Assembly: GCF_047528295.1 (NCBI RefSeq)
Contig: NZ_CP180001.1
Span: 1,178,001 to 1,242,000, forward strand
Reading direction: 5' to 3'
From: Peptacetobacter sp900550335
Lineage (GTDB): Bacteria; Bacillota; Clostridia; Peptostreptococcales; Peptostreptococcaceae
DNA: 64,000 nt
In this document: piece by piece, positions 42,339 through 51,138 of the stretch
Layout: every line of letters begins with the position of its first letter
How positions within the stretch are numbered: the first letter of the stretch is position 1
Position numbers and translations under genes: made by a program
Notes under the pieces: generated by a model
Told to the model about the DNA's origin: nothing
The model's input: the letters and a program-made list of their open reading frames with translations, nothing else
The model's database searches: none

Positions 42339-43304
42339 ATGAGTAAGACAGCCCTAGTATTTCCTGGACAAGGAGCTCAGTATACAGGAATGGCAAAGGA
42401 TTTATACGATAGCTTTGAAGAGGCAAAGACAGTTATAGATGAAGCAAATTCTGTATTAGATTTTGATTTAATAAGTATGATGCACGATGAAGAAAGTAAA
42501 GATTTACTTTCTAAGACAGAAAACACTCAGCCAGCACTTTTAACACATAGTATGGCTATAATGAAAATATTATCTAAATACGATAATTTCAAATACGATG
42601 CTTGTTTAGGTTTATCTTTAGGTGAATACAGTGCCTTAACTGCAGCAAATGCAATAGATTTTAAAGATGCTGTAGAGCTTGTTAGAAAAAGAGGACTTAT
42701 AATGAGCAATGAAGTAGCTGATGGAGAAGGAGCTATGTGTGCTTTAATAGGAGCAAGTAGAGAACTTATAGAAGAGTGTATTCTCAAATTAGAATCAGGT
42801 GTAGTTGAGATTGCGAATTATAATTCACCAGCACAGATAGTAATATCTGGAGAAAAGGAAGCTGTTGAAGAAGCAGCTACAATTTTAAAAGAAAATGGAG
42901 CTAAAAGAGCAATCATGTTAGATGTTAGCGGTCCATTCCATTCTTCATTATTAAAAGGTGCTGGAGAAAAATTAAAATTAGAGCTAGAAAAAACTGATAT
43001 GAGAGAGCCTAAGGTTTTAGTTGTATCAAATGTAGATGCAAAAGCTCATAAAGATCCAAGCGAAATCAAAGAAATACTTGTAAAACAGGTATATAGCTCA
43101 GTACTTTGGGAAGATTCTATATCAAGTCTTATAGATGCAGGTTTTGATAGATTTATAGAAATAGGCCCAGGTAAAACACTTAGAGCATTTATTAAAAAAA
43201 TAGCATCTAAGAAAAAAGCTGATGTTGATATAGTTAATTTAGATACAGCAGCTGATGTAAATGCATTTATAGAGTCGATTGGAGGTGAAGCCAATGACAA
43301 CTAA
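42339..43304 (+). CDS. fabD: FabD, malonyl-CoA:ACP transacylase
   Basis: 321 residues. FPGQGAQYTGMAKDLY, nucleophile in GLSLGEYSAL (GLSLG), and SGPFHSSLL with catalytic His. GGAGGGAT ribosome site. Overlaps fabG by 11 bases. Confidence 0.97.
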   Translation: MSKTALVFPGQGAQYTGMAKDLYDSFEEAKTVIDEANSVLDFDLISMMHDEESKDLLSKTENTQPALLTHSMAIMKILSKYDNFKYDACLGLSLGEYSALTAANAIDFKDAVELVRKRGLIMSNEVADGEGAMCALIGASRELIEECILKLESGVVEIANYNSPAQIVISGEKEAVEEAATILKENGAKRAIMLDVSGPFHSSLLKGAGEKLKLELEKTDMREPKVLVVSNVDAKAHKDPSEIKEILVKQVYSSVLWEDSISSLIDAGFDRFIEIGPGKTLRAFIKKIASKKKADVDIVNLDTAADVNAFIESIGGEANDN

Positions 43305-44052
43305 TAAATTAAATTTTGAAGGAAAATCGGTGCTTGTTACTGGTGGCTCAAGAGGGATAGGAAGAGCAATAGCTATTGCATTTGCCGAAAATGGAGCAGA
43401 TGTAGCTATAAACTATACATCTAATGAAGAAGCAGCATTAGAAGTGAGCAAAGAAATAGAAGCATTAGGAAAAACTTGCAAAATAATCAAATGCGATGTT
43501 TCAGATTTTGAAAATGCTACAAAAATGGTTGAAGATGTAGTAGCTGAATTTGGAAAAATAGACATTCTTGTAAATAATGCTGGAATAACAAAAGATGGAT
43601 TACTTATGAGAATGAAGGAAGAAGATTTTGATAAGGTAATAGATATAAACTTAAAAGGAGTTTTTAATGTAACTAAGGCTACTACTAAGTTTATGATGAA
43701 GAAAAAATATGGAAAAGTAATAAATATGTCTTCTGTTGTAGGTGTTGTGGGAAATGCTGGGCAGGCAAACTACTGTGCATCTAAAGCTGGGGTGATAGGA
43801 TTTACAAAGGCTGTTGCTAAAGAATTAGCATCAAGAAATATAAATATAAATGCTATAGCTCCAGGATTTATAGAAACAGATATGACAGATGTACTTTCTG
43901 ATGATTTAAAAGGAAAAATGCTTGAGCAGATTCCTAAAAAATGTATGGGAAATGTTGAAAATATAGCGGATACGGCTCTATTTTTAGCAAGTGAAATGTC
44001 TAGTTATATAACAGGTCAAGTTATAAATGTAGACGGTGGAATGGTTATGTAA
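43294..44052 (+). CDS. fabG: FabG, 3-oxoacyl-ACP reductase
   Basis: 252 residues from ATG 43294 (GGAGGTGAAG in the fabD 3' end). TGGSRGIGRA cofactor loop, NNAG, SSVVG with catalytic Ser, YCASK, and GQVINVDGGMVM. NADPH-dependent reduction in the elongation cycle. A 144-base AT-rich gap precedes acpP. Confidence 0.97.
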   Translation: MTTNKLNFEGKSVLVTGGSRGIGRAIAIAFAENGADVAINYTSNEEAALEVSKEIEALGKTCKIIKCDVSDFENATKMVEDVVAEFGKIDILVNNAGITKDGLLMRMKEEDFDKVIDINLKGVFNVTKATTKFMMKKKYGKVINMSSVVGVVGNAGQANYCASKAGVIGFTKAVAKELASRNININAIAPGFIETDMTDVLSDDLKGKMLEQIPKKCMGNVENIADTALFLASEMSSYITGQVINVDGGMVM

Positions 44053-44196
44053 ATTTAATTAAAGTTTTATATTAGATTAAAACAGAATTAAATTTTAAAT
44101 ATAAAATCAACTAAAAAAATTAAAACAAAAATTTGAAAACTAAAACTAAACTAAAAACTAAGAAAAATTAAAAAGGTAAATTTGGAGGAAAAGAAA

Positions 44197-44421
44197 ATGT
44201 TCGATAAAATAGTAGAAATAATAGTAGATCAGTTAGGAATAGAAAATGAAGGGATAACAATGGAAACATCTTTAATGAATGACTTAGAAGCAGATTCATT
44301 AGATGCTGTTGAAATAATAATGTCTTTAGAAGATGAATTCGATATGGAAATACCTGATACAGCAGCAGAAGAATTTAAATCAATAGGCGATATAGTAAAA
44401 TACGTTGAAGCAAATAAATAA
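44197..44421 (+). CDS. acpP: Acyl carrier protein
   Basis: 74 residues from ATG 44197 (GGAGGAAAAG upstream; the TTG at 44182 is inside the ribosome site). Very acidic, with EADSLDAVEI, where the Ser takes the phosphopantetheine arm. Central carrier for the cluster. Confidence 0.97.
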   Translation: MFDKIVEIIVDQLGIENEGITMETSLMNDLEADSLDAVEIIMSLEDEFDMEIPDTAAEEFKSIGDIVKYVEANK

Positions 44422-44467
44422 TTTCATAAAATAGTAAATCTTAGAAGATTGAAAATTGGAGGAATTT

Positions 44468-45706
44468 ATGAAAAAAAGAGTTGTCATAACTGGGTTAGGA
44501 TGTGTAACTCCGGTTGGAACAGGTAAAGAAGATTTCTGGGTAAATATAAAAAGTGGAGTATCTGGTATAGATAAAATAACTAGATTTGACTACACAAACT
44601 ACCAGACACAGATTGCTGGTGAGGTTAAAGATTTTACACCAGAAGATTATATAAGCAAAAAAGAATTAAAAAAGATGGATAGATTTACTCAGTTTGCAAT
44701 GGTAGCTTCTAAGTTAGCTGTTGCAGATTCAGAGCTAGATTTAGACTCTATAGACAGATATAGAATGGGTACTGTTATAGGTACAGGAATAGGTGGAGTT
44801 GAGACAATAGAAGCTCAGCACAAAAATCTTCTTGAAAAAGGAAATAGAAGAGTTAGCCCATTCTTCATACCTATGATGATAGGAAATATGGCTGCAGGAC
44901 AGGTAGCTATAGAATTTGGTGCAAAAGGGCCAAGTACAAATATATGTACAGCATGTGCATCAGGAACAAATTCTGTAGGAGATGCCTTTAAGATAATCCA
45001 AAGAGGAGATGCGGATATTATGATAGCTGGAGGAACTGAGGCTGCAGTAGCTGAATTTGCAGTAGCTGGGTTCTGTAATATGAAGGCTATGTCTACTAAT
45101 AACGACAATCCTCAGCAGGCATCAAGACCTTTTGATAAAGACAGAGATGGATTTGTTATGGGAGAAGGTTGTGGAATATTAATTCTAGAAGAATTAGAAA
45201 GTGCTAAAAATAGAAATGCTAAGATATACGCTGAAATCGTAGGATATGGAATGACTTCAGATGCTTATCATATAACTACTCCAGCAGAAAATGGAGAAGG
45301 TGCAGCTAGATCAATGCAGGTAGCTATAAATGATGCAGGTATAGAGCCAAGTCAGATAGACTACATAAATGCTCATGGTACATCTACATACTACAACGAC
45401 CTATACGAAACAATGGCAATTAAGTCTGTATTTGGAGAATACGCTAAAGACGTTTCAGTATCATCGACAAAATCTATGACAGGACACCTACTTGGTGCAT
45501 CTGGAGCTATAGAAGCTATAGTATGTGCATTAGCTATAAAAGATAATTTTGTACCACCTACTATAAACTTAGAAAATCCTGGTGAAGGAATGGATTTAGA
45601 TTACACTCCAAACAAAGGTAAAGAAAGAGTGATAAACTATGCACTAAGCAATTCACTTGGATTTGGTGGACATAATGCTACAATAGTATTAAAAAAATAT
45701 GAGTAA
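44468..45706 (+). CDS. fabF: FabF, beta-ketoacyl-ACP synthase II
   Basis: 412 residues from ATG 44468 (GGAGGAAT upstream). KKRVVITGLGCVTPVG start, catalytic Cys in STNICTACASGTNSVGD, His in NAHGTST and STKSMTGHLLGASG. Elongates acyl-ACP. The stop codon sits within a short inverted repeat GAGTAATT/AATTACTC (45701-45720). fabZ and acc genes are not in this window after fabF. Confidence 0.97.
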   Translation: MKKRVVITGLGCVTPVGTGKEDFWVNIKSGVSGIDKITRFDYTNYQTQIAGEVKDFTPEDYISKKELKKMDRFTQFAMVASKLAVADSELDLDSIDRYRMGTVIGTGIGGVETIEAQHKNLLEKGNRRVSPFFIPMMIGNMAAGQVAIEFGAKGPSTNICTACASGTNSVGDAFKIIQRGDADIMIAGGTEAAVAEFAVAGFCNMKAMSTNNDNPQQASRPFDKDRDGFVMGEGCGILILEELESAKNRNAKIYAEIVGYGMTSDAYHITTPAENGEGAARSMQVAINDAGIEPSQIDYINAHGTSTYYNDLYETMAIKSVFGEYAKDVSVSSTKSMTGHLLGASGAIEAIVCALAIKDNFVPPTINLENPGEGMDLDYTPNKGKERVINYALSNSLGFGGHNATIVLKKYE

Positions 45707-45782
45707 TTAAAAAATTACTCTAAATACAATTAAAAAATAATCGCTATTATAAAAATATTTTTATTGATAGGCAGAAAATACG

Positions 45783-45852
45783 GGCAAGAGAAATAACTTT
45801 TATTTAAGAATTTGAGTCTAGACAAAATAATAGTTATAATCTTGCCTTTTAT
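45783..45852 (+). terminator. Long-stem terminator-like hairpin after fabF
   Basis: GGCAAGA..AATAACT..TATTT pairs with AATA.TAGTTAT..TCTTGCC, then TTTTATTTT. Loop AAGAATTTGAGTCTAGACAAA. Shape resembles the core-centred palindromes but no CTCCAGGC core is present. Lies in the gene-free stretch 45707-46078. Confidence 0.7.
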
Positions 45853-45984
45853 TTTATCATTGTTGCAATAAGAAGATTTTTATTTAAGATTGAATAAAAG
45901 ATAAATTATTAATAGTCTAATTGTATCTAAAGAGAAAAGTTTAACTTTTGAAATTTTTTAAAGCGTTTGAAAAATATTACGTTA

Positions 45985-46013
45985 TTGCATTGTTTCTTTC
46001 AATTTGGTATTAT
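45985..46013 (+). promoter_or_regulatory. Promoter of the asp23-nusB operon
   Basis: TTGCAT (45985-45990), 17 bases, TATTAT (46008-46013), about 65 bases before the start codon. Confidence 0.65.
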
Positions 46014-46078
46014 TATATCTATAAGTGCTTTTAAATAATTGCGGAAATAATACCTAATACATGGGAGGTAAATATAAA

Positions 46079-46426
46079 ATGATGGAAAATAATAATTGTG
46101 GACAGATAAAAATATCTAATGAAGTTGTTTCTACAATAGCATGGATAGCAGCTTTAGAAGTTGAAGGTGTTGAATCTTCTCAGAGCATAGCAGATAAATT
46201 ATTAAAAAATAATGGAGTAAAAATACAGCTAGAAGAAGAAGTTGTAACTGTAGACATTATGGTAGTTGTTAAATTTGGTTTTGCTATACCAGATGTAGCG
46301 TTTAAAGTACAGGAAAATGTTAAAAACGCTGTTGAAACAATGACAGGGCTAGACGTATCTCAGGTAAACATACATGTTCAGGGTGTAAGTTTCAAAAAAG
46401 ATAAAGAAGAAGCTAAGAAAAATTAA
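46079..46426 (+). CDS. Asp23-family protein (YqhY-like)
   Basis: 115 residues from ATG 46079 (GGGAGG upstream). Asp23 domain: GQIKISNEVVSTIAWIAALEVEGVESSQS and QVNIHVQGVSF; charged lysine-rich tail. Position before nusB equals B. subtilis yqhY, whose loss disturbs lipid synthesis; fits its place next to the fab cluster. Confidence 0.93.
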   Translation: MMENNNCGQIKISNEVVSTIAWIAALEVEGVESSQSIADKLLKNNGVKIQLEEEVVTVDIMVVVKFGFAIPDVAFKVQENVKNAVETMTGLDVSQVNIHVQGVSFKKDKEEAKKN

Positions 46427-46432
46427 TGGATA

Positions 46433-46458
46433 CCCTCTGATTTTTCAGAGGGTTTTTT
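46433..46458 (+). terminator. Terminator after the YqhY-like gene
   Basis: CCCTCTG pairs with CAGAGGG, followed by T6. Confidence 0.92.
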
Positions 46459-46574
46459 GAGCGACAAAATATTTTTGTAAATTTAAAATTTTTATTGAAT
46501 TAAATAAAAAAATTTGATTTAATAAATAGATATACCAATAAAAAATAGTGCGGAAAAATTTTAGGAGGAAATTT

Positions 46575-47096
46575 ATGGGATTCAATAGAGTGAAAACAGT
46601 AACATCTAGAGAATATATGATGAAATTTATATATAACCTAGACGTAGTAAAAGATGATTTATCGGATTTAGAAAGTAAAGTAAGAGAATTTTTAGCAGGT
46701 AATGAGGAGTATATAGTTAATAGATTTGAAGAATTAAAACTTCAGAGCTCAAATGAAAGTGATGTTCATGAATCTATGGAATCTGAAGAGGAAATAGATT
46801 TAGGAGATTACCTAAACTTAGACTATGTATCTAATGTATGCAAAGTATACGAAGAAAAGCATGAAGAAATAGACGAAGCAATAAACAAATACGCTAAAAA
46901 CTGGTCTATAATGACAATGCCAAAAGTAGATGTTGCAATATTAAGACTTGCAATAGCTGAAATAGGATTTATGGATAGTGTACCTGAAAAAGTATCTATA
47001 AATGAAGCTATAGAAATGGCTAAAATGTACTGCGATGATAAATCTCCAAAATTCATAAACGGGGTTTTAGGTAGTTACTTAAATGACAGAAAATAA
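46575..47096 (+). CDS. nusB: NusB, transcription antitermination factor
   Basis: 173 residues from ATG 46575 (AGGAGGAAAT). N-terminus SREYMMKFIYNLDVV; C-terminus MPKVDVAILRLAIAEIGFMDSVPEKVSINEAIEMAKMYCDDKSPKFINGVLG is the signature. The central segment has an acidic insertion (SDVHESMESEEEIDLG). Works with S10 and BoxA in rRNA antitermination. Overlaps the next gene by 14 bases. Confidence 0.96.
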   Translation: MGFNRVKTVTSREYMMKFIYNLDVVKDDLSDLESKVREFLAGNEEYIVNRFEELKLQSSNESDVHESMESEEEIDLGDYLNLDYVSNVCKVYEEKHEEIDEAINKYAKNWSIMTMPKVDVAILRLAIAEIGFMDSVPEKVSINEAIEMAKMYCDDKSPKFINGVLGSYLNDRK

Positions 47097-48066
47097 TCGA
47101 ATAATAATAGGGATTGATACTAGCTGCTATACAACTTCTATAGCAGCTATAACTTTAAATAGAGAAATAGTATTTAATGAAAAAATAATGCTGAATGTAA
47201 AAAATGGAGAGCGTGGACTTAGACAAAGTGAAGCTGTTTTTCAGCATATTAAAAATTTTGGAGAGATTTCGGATAACTTAAAAAAACACATCCATAAAAA
47301 AGGATATAAGGTTGAGATGATTTGTGCATCTGCAAGACCTAGAGATGTAGAAGATTCTTATATGCCTGTATTTGAAGTTGGAAAAAATTTTGCAAAGACA
47401 ATGTCAGCATTATTTGACTGCGAAATGTTTGAAACTACTCATCAGGAAAATCACATAGCAGCATCTCTTTATGGATGTAAGAAAGAGGATTTAGATAGAT
47501 TTATATCTGTGCATATGTCTGGAGGAACTATGGAAATCCTTCTTACAGAAAAAGATAACAAAGGATATAAGACAGAGAGAGTAGGCGGAACAAAGGATAT
47601 AAGCTTTGGACAGTTAATAGACAGAGTAGGAGTTAGAATGGGGCATGATTTTCCAGCTGGAAAATACATAGACGAAAAAGCTCTTTTATGTGAAGAAGAG
47701 GTTAAAAATGGACTAAAGACATCTGTAAAAGATGGATATATGAATATTTCTGGCCTAGAAAATCAGGTATATAAGCTTATGGAAGAAAAAGATAATTACT
47801 ATGTATCTAAGGCTGTTATGAATGCTGCGATAAAGAGCTTAGAAAAGGCGTTATCATTTATTTGTAAAAAATATGATTTAAACAATGTTGTATTTGTTGG
47901 AGGAGTGGCATCTAGCAAATATATTTCAGGTAAATTATCTAATAAGTTGAAGAAAAATAATATTAACAGTTTCTTTACAGATAGCTCATACTCATCAGAT
48001 AATGCGTGTGGTTGTGCTATAATAGGATTAGATAATTATTCAGGAGAAATTGAAAATGAAAATTAG
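47083..48066 (+). CDS. TsaD/Kae1-like paralogue (glycoprotease-family protein) in the nusB-xseA operon
   Basis: 327 residues. IIGIDTSCYTTSIAAI is the ASKHA phosphate-1 motif; HQENHIAASL gives the two metal-binding His, and TDSSYSSDNACGCAIIG the C-terminal metal Asp. Unlike the ordinary TsaD it has a short, non-canonical N-terminus and lacks EGHL wording; this is a second family of clostridial proteins encoded with nusB/xseA. Function unknown; probably not the main t6A enzyme. Confidence 0.8.
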   Translation: MTENNRIIIGIDTSCYTTSIAAITLNREIVFNEKIMLNVKNGERGLRQSEAVFQHIKNFGEISDNLKKHIHKKGYKVEMICASARPRDVEDSYMPVFEVGKNFAKTMSALFDCEMFETTHQENHIAASLYGCKKEDLDRFISVHMSGGTMEILLTEKDNKGYKTERVGGTKDISFGQLIDRVGVRMGHDFPAGKYIDEKALLCEEEVKNGLKTSVKDGYMNISGLENQVYKLMEEKDNYYVSKAVMNAAIKSLEKALSFICKKYDLNNVVFVGGVASSKYISGKLSNKLKKNNINSFFTDSSYSSDNACGCAIIGLDNYSGEIENEN

Positions 48067-49456
48067 AGCACTTGAAATAAGCGAGGCAAATTCATATATC
48101 AAGAAAGTTTTATCAAATGATCCAATATTATATAACTTAAAGGTTAGAGGAGAAATATCAAACTTTAAGATAAATTCTAGCGGTCATGTATATTTAACCT
48201 TAAAAGACGAAACATCTAGGATGAAGTGCGTAATTTTTAAGGGGAATTACGATAAGTCTTTACAAATAGAAGATGGAATGAAAATAATTGCTAGTGGATA
48301 TATATCTGTATATGAAAGAGATGGAGCATACCAACTATACATACAGAGTATAGAAAAGGATGGGATTGGAAATCTTTATATAGAGTTTGAAAAATTAAAG
48401 AAAAAGCTTAACCAAGAAGGGCTATTTGATCCAAGATATAAGAAGAAAATACCATATATGCCAAAAAGCATAGGTGTAGTAACATCTGAAACAGGTGCAG
48501 TTATACGAGATATAATAAATGTTGTTAGAAGAAGATTCCCTAAAATAAATGTATTTTTATATCCTGTAGCTGTGCAGGGTGCTAATTCTGCTGATGAGAT
48601 TGTAAAAGGAATTGAATTTTTCAACAAAATGCAGAATGTGGATACTTTGATAGTAGGTAGAGGTGGAGGATCTTTAGAAGAGCTTTGGTCTTTTAATGAA
48701 GAAAAAGTTGCTAGAGCGATATTTAACTCAGATATACCTATAATATCTGCTGTAGGACACGAGGTAGACTACACTATTTGTGATTTTGTATCAGACATGA
48801 GAGCACCTACACCATCTGCAGCGGCAGAACTTGCTGTACCAGATTTAAATGAAGTACTTTACAGACTTGATAACTGTAAAAATCGATTAAAGAAAAATAT
48901 GTCTGCTGTTATAGATAGAGATAGAAACAAGTCAGATAATACTTTTAATTCTATATGTACAGTTGTAAAAAATGATATTATAAATATGGGTAAAAATAAC
49001 CTAAAACTAATGTCGAATAAACTAAATAGAGGGATAGAATCTAAAATAGAAAGAGAAAAATACCAACTAGAAAATAATTTCTCATCGATTTGTTCTATTA
49101 TAAAAAATGAAGTTATAAAAGACGGTAAGCATCAACTAGATGTTATAGCTGGAAAAATGGAAAATAGTATATCTAGTAAAATAGATTTTGAAAAATATAG
49201 ATTGAATATTGCTTCTGAAAATATAGGAAGCAGTATGAATCAAATTATGATTAATAAAAGAGAGAATATGAAAAATACAGGAGCTTTGTTACATAGCTTA
49301 AGCCCATTGGCTACTATAGACAGAGGATATTGTATGGTTCAAAAGGAAGGGAAAACAGTCAACAGTACAGAAGATATAAAGGTTGGTGAAATTCTAAATA
49401 TTAGAATGAGCGACGGAAATGCAGACTGTACAGTTAATTCTATAGAAAAGAAATAA
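48056..49456 (+). CDS. xseA: Exodeoxyribonuclease VII large subunit
   Basis: 466 residues from ATG 48056 (AGGAG upstream). N-terminal OB-fold VRGEISNFKINSSGHVYLTLKDE, catalytic-domain ITSETGAVIRDI-like VTSETGAVIRDIINVVRRRFP, GRGGGSLEELWSFNEE, and a long coiled-coil C-terminus with two related ~55-residue repeats (SICTVVKNDI / SICSIIKNEV). Single-strand exonuclease with XseB. Confidence 0.96.
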   Translation: MKIRALEISEANSYIKKVLSNDPILYNLKVRGEISNFKINSSGHVYLTLKDETSRMKCVIFKGNYDKSLQIEDGMKIIASGYISVYERDGAYQLYIQSIEKDGIGNLYIEFEKLKKKLNQEGLFDPRYKKKIPYMPKSIGVVTSETGAVIRDIINVVRRRFPKINVFLYPVAVQGANSADEIVKGIEFFNKMQNVDTLIVGRGGGSLEELWSFNEEKVARAIFNSDIPIISAVGHEVDYTICDFVSDMRAPTPSAAAELAVPDLNEVLYRLDNCKNRLKKNMSAVIDRDRNKSDNTFNSICTVVKNDIINMGKNNLKLMSNKLNRGIESKIEREKYQLENNFSSICSIIKNEVIKDGKHQLDVIAGKMENSISSKIDFEKYRLNIASENIGSSMNQIMINKRENMKNTGALLHSLSPLATIDRGYCMVQKEGKTVNSTEDIKVGEILNIRMSDGNADCTVNSIEKK

Positions 49457-49477
49457 TTTGAATTGAGAGGTAATCAA

Positions 49478-49696
49478 ATGAATAATATAGAAAATATGAC
49501 TTATGAACAAGCGTATTCAAGATTAGAAGAAGTTTTAAGTGCTTTAGAAGATAAAAGCACTGGCCTTGATAAATCTCTTGAAATGTACGAAGAAGGGATA
49601 GCTTTGTATAGAAGATGCAAGGCTCTTTTAGATGAGGCTGAAATGAAAGTTAAAAAGTTCAATGAATTAGGACTAGAAGAAGATTTTGAAAAATAG
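49478..49696 (+). CDS. xseB: Exodeoxyribonuclease VII small subunit
   Basis: 72 residues from ATG 49478 (GAGAGGTAA). MTYEQAYSRLEEVLSALEDKSTGLDKSLEMYEEGIALYRRC is the XseB signature. Forms the helical bundle complex with XseA encoded 21 bases upstream. Confidence 0.95.
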   Translation: MNNIENMTYEQAYSRLEEVLSALEDKSTGLDKSLEMYEEGIALYRRCKALLDEAEMKVKKFNELGLEEDFEK

Positions 49697-49772
49697 AATG
49701 TAGTTGCCTATTGGCTTAAAATATATTGCAGAAGACTGCTAAAAAATTAAGGGTTGCTTAGGAGGAAATGAA

Positions 49773-50660
49773 ATGGACTTTAAAACAGAATTAAAAAAAA
49801 GAGCTACTTATGCTGAGGATATTATTAAAAAGTATATGCCAGTAGAGGAAGGATATCAGAAAACTATAATGGAAGCTATGAATTATAGTTTAAGCTCAGG
49901 AGGAAAAAGATTAAGACCTGTATTAACACTAGAAGCATGTAAAATAGTTGGAGGGGACTCTGATAATGCTATTCCATTCGCAGCGGCAATAGAAATGATA
50001 CATACTTATTCATTAATACACGATGATCTTCCTGCACTTGATAATGATGATTTAAGAAGAGGTAGAGCTACAAACCATAAAGTATTTGGGGAAGCTATGG
50101 CTATACTTGCAGGAGATGCGCTTCTTAACTTTGCTTATGAAACAATGCTTAAAGAATCTATAGGTAAAGAAAATCCAGAAAGATATCTAAAAGCTACATA
50201 CGAAATAGCAAAAGGAGCAGGTATCTACGGTATGGTAGGTGGACAGGTAGTAGATGTTCAGAGTGAAAATATGCAGATACCTAAAGAAAAATTAGACTAC
50301 ATACATGAAAATAAGACTGCAGCTATGATGGTTGGATGCATGAGAGCTGGAGCTGCTGTAGGTGGAGCTAATGAGGAACAGATGGAATGTATAACAGATT
50401 ATGCTAATAAAATAGGATTAGCATTCCAGATAGTAGATGATATATTAGATATAGTGGGGGATGAAGCTAAACTAGGAAAACACGTAGGGAGCGATATAGA
50501 AAATAATAAATCTACTTACCCATCTTTAATGGGACTTGAAAAATCTAGAGAAATAGCTAAAAATCTAATAGAAGATGCTAAAAAAAGTATAGCAAAGGTA
50601 ACAGATGATACAGAATTCCTAGATGGACTAGCAGATTATATATTATCTAGAGACCACTAA
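49773..50660 (+). CDS. ispA: Farnesyl/geranyl diphosphate synthase
   Basis: 295 residues. First Asp-rich motif DDLPALDNDDLRRG, GGKRLRP, and second motif DDILD. Makes C15 prenyl diphosphate for undecaprenyl and quinone-like lipids. AGGAGG ribosome site. Precursors come from the Dxs pathway encoded just downstream. Confidence 0.96.
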   Translation: MDFKTELKKRATYAEDIIKKYMPVEEGYQKTIMEAMNYSLSSGGKRLRPVLTLEACKIVGGDSDNAIPFAAAIEMIHTYSLIHDDLPALDNDDLRRGRATNHKVFGEAMAILAGDALLNFAYETMLKESIGKENPERYLKATYEIAKGAGIYGMVGGQVVDVQSENMQIPKEKLDYIHENKTAAMMVGCMRAGAAVGGANEEQMECITDYANKIGLAFQIVDDILDIVGDEAKLGKHVGSDIENNKSTYPSLMGLEKSREIAKNLIEDAKKSIAKVTDDTEFLDGLADYILSRDH

Positions 50661-50681
50661 TTTTTAAGAAGGAGGTATACT

Positions 50682-51119
50682 ATGAAATACCTTATAGAAT
50701 TTACTAATAATGGAGCACTTGCTATAAGTATAATAGCCTGTTTTCTTGCACAGTTGATAAAAGTATTTACTGGAAAAGAAAAAAGATTTGATATAAAAAG
50801 AATAACTACATCGGGTGGAATGCCTAGTTCTCATACATCATTTGTAACTAGTTTGGCTACTGTTGTTGGGATAGTAGATGGATTTAACTCTACAAATTTT
50901 GCAATAGCTGTAGTTTTTGCTCTTATAGTAATGTACGATGCAGCCGGGGTTAGAAGAGCTGTCGGTAAACAGGCTACAATATTAAATCAGATGTTGGAAG
51001 ACCTTCAACATGGTAAATTAATACAAAATGAAAAATTAAAGGAGCTTATTGGACATACGCCTTTCGAGGTTTTAGGTGGTGCTATATTAGGGATAGTAGT
51101 AGCACTGATACTTATGTAA
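50682..51119 (+). CDS. Divergent PAP2-family (DUF212) membrane protein
   Basis: 145 residues with about four membrane helices. TSGGMPSSHTSFVTSLATVVGI and YDAAGVRRAVGKQATILNQM are the conserved segments, including GMPSSH and AxGVRRAxG, of the divergent PAP2/YuiD family, a probable lipid-phosphate phosphatase relative. AGGAGGT ribosome site, between ispA and dxs, suggesting action on polyprenyl phosphates (inference). Confidence 0.88.
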   Translation: MKYLIEFTNNGALAISIIACFLAQLIKVFTGKEKRFDIKRITTSGGMPSSHTSFVTSLATVVGIVDGFNSTNFAIAVVFALIVMYDAAGVRRAVGKQATILNQMLEDLQHGKLIQNEKLKELIGHTPFEVLGGAILGIVVALILM

Positions 51120-51138
51120 TAAAGTAGAGGTGAAAATA

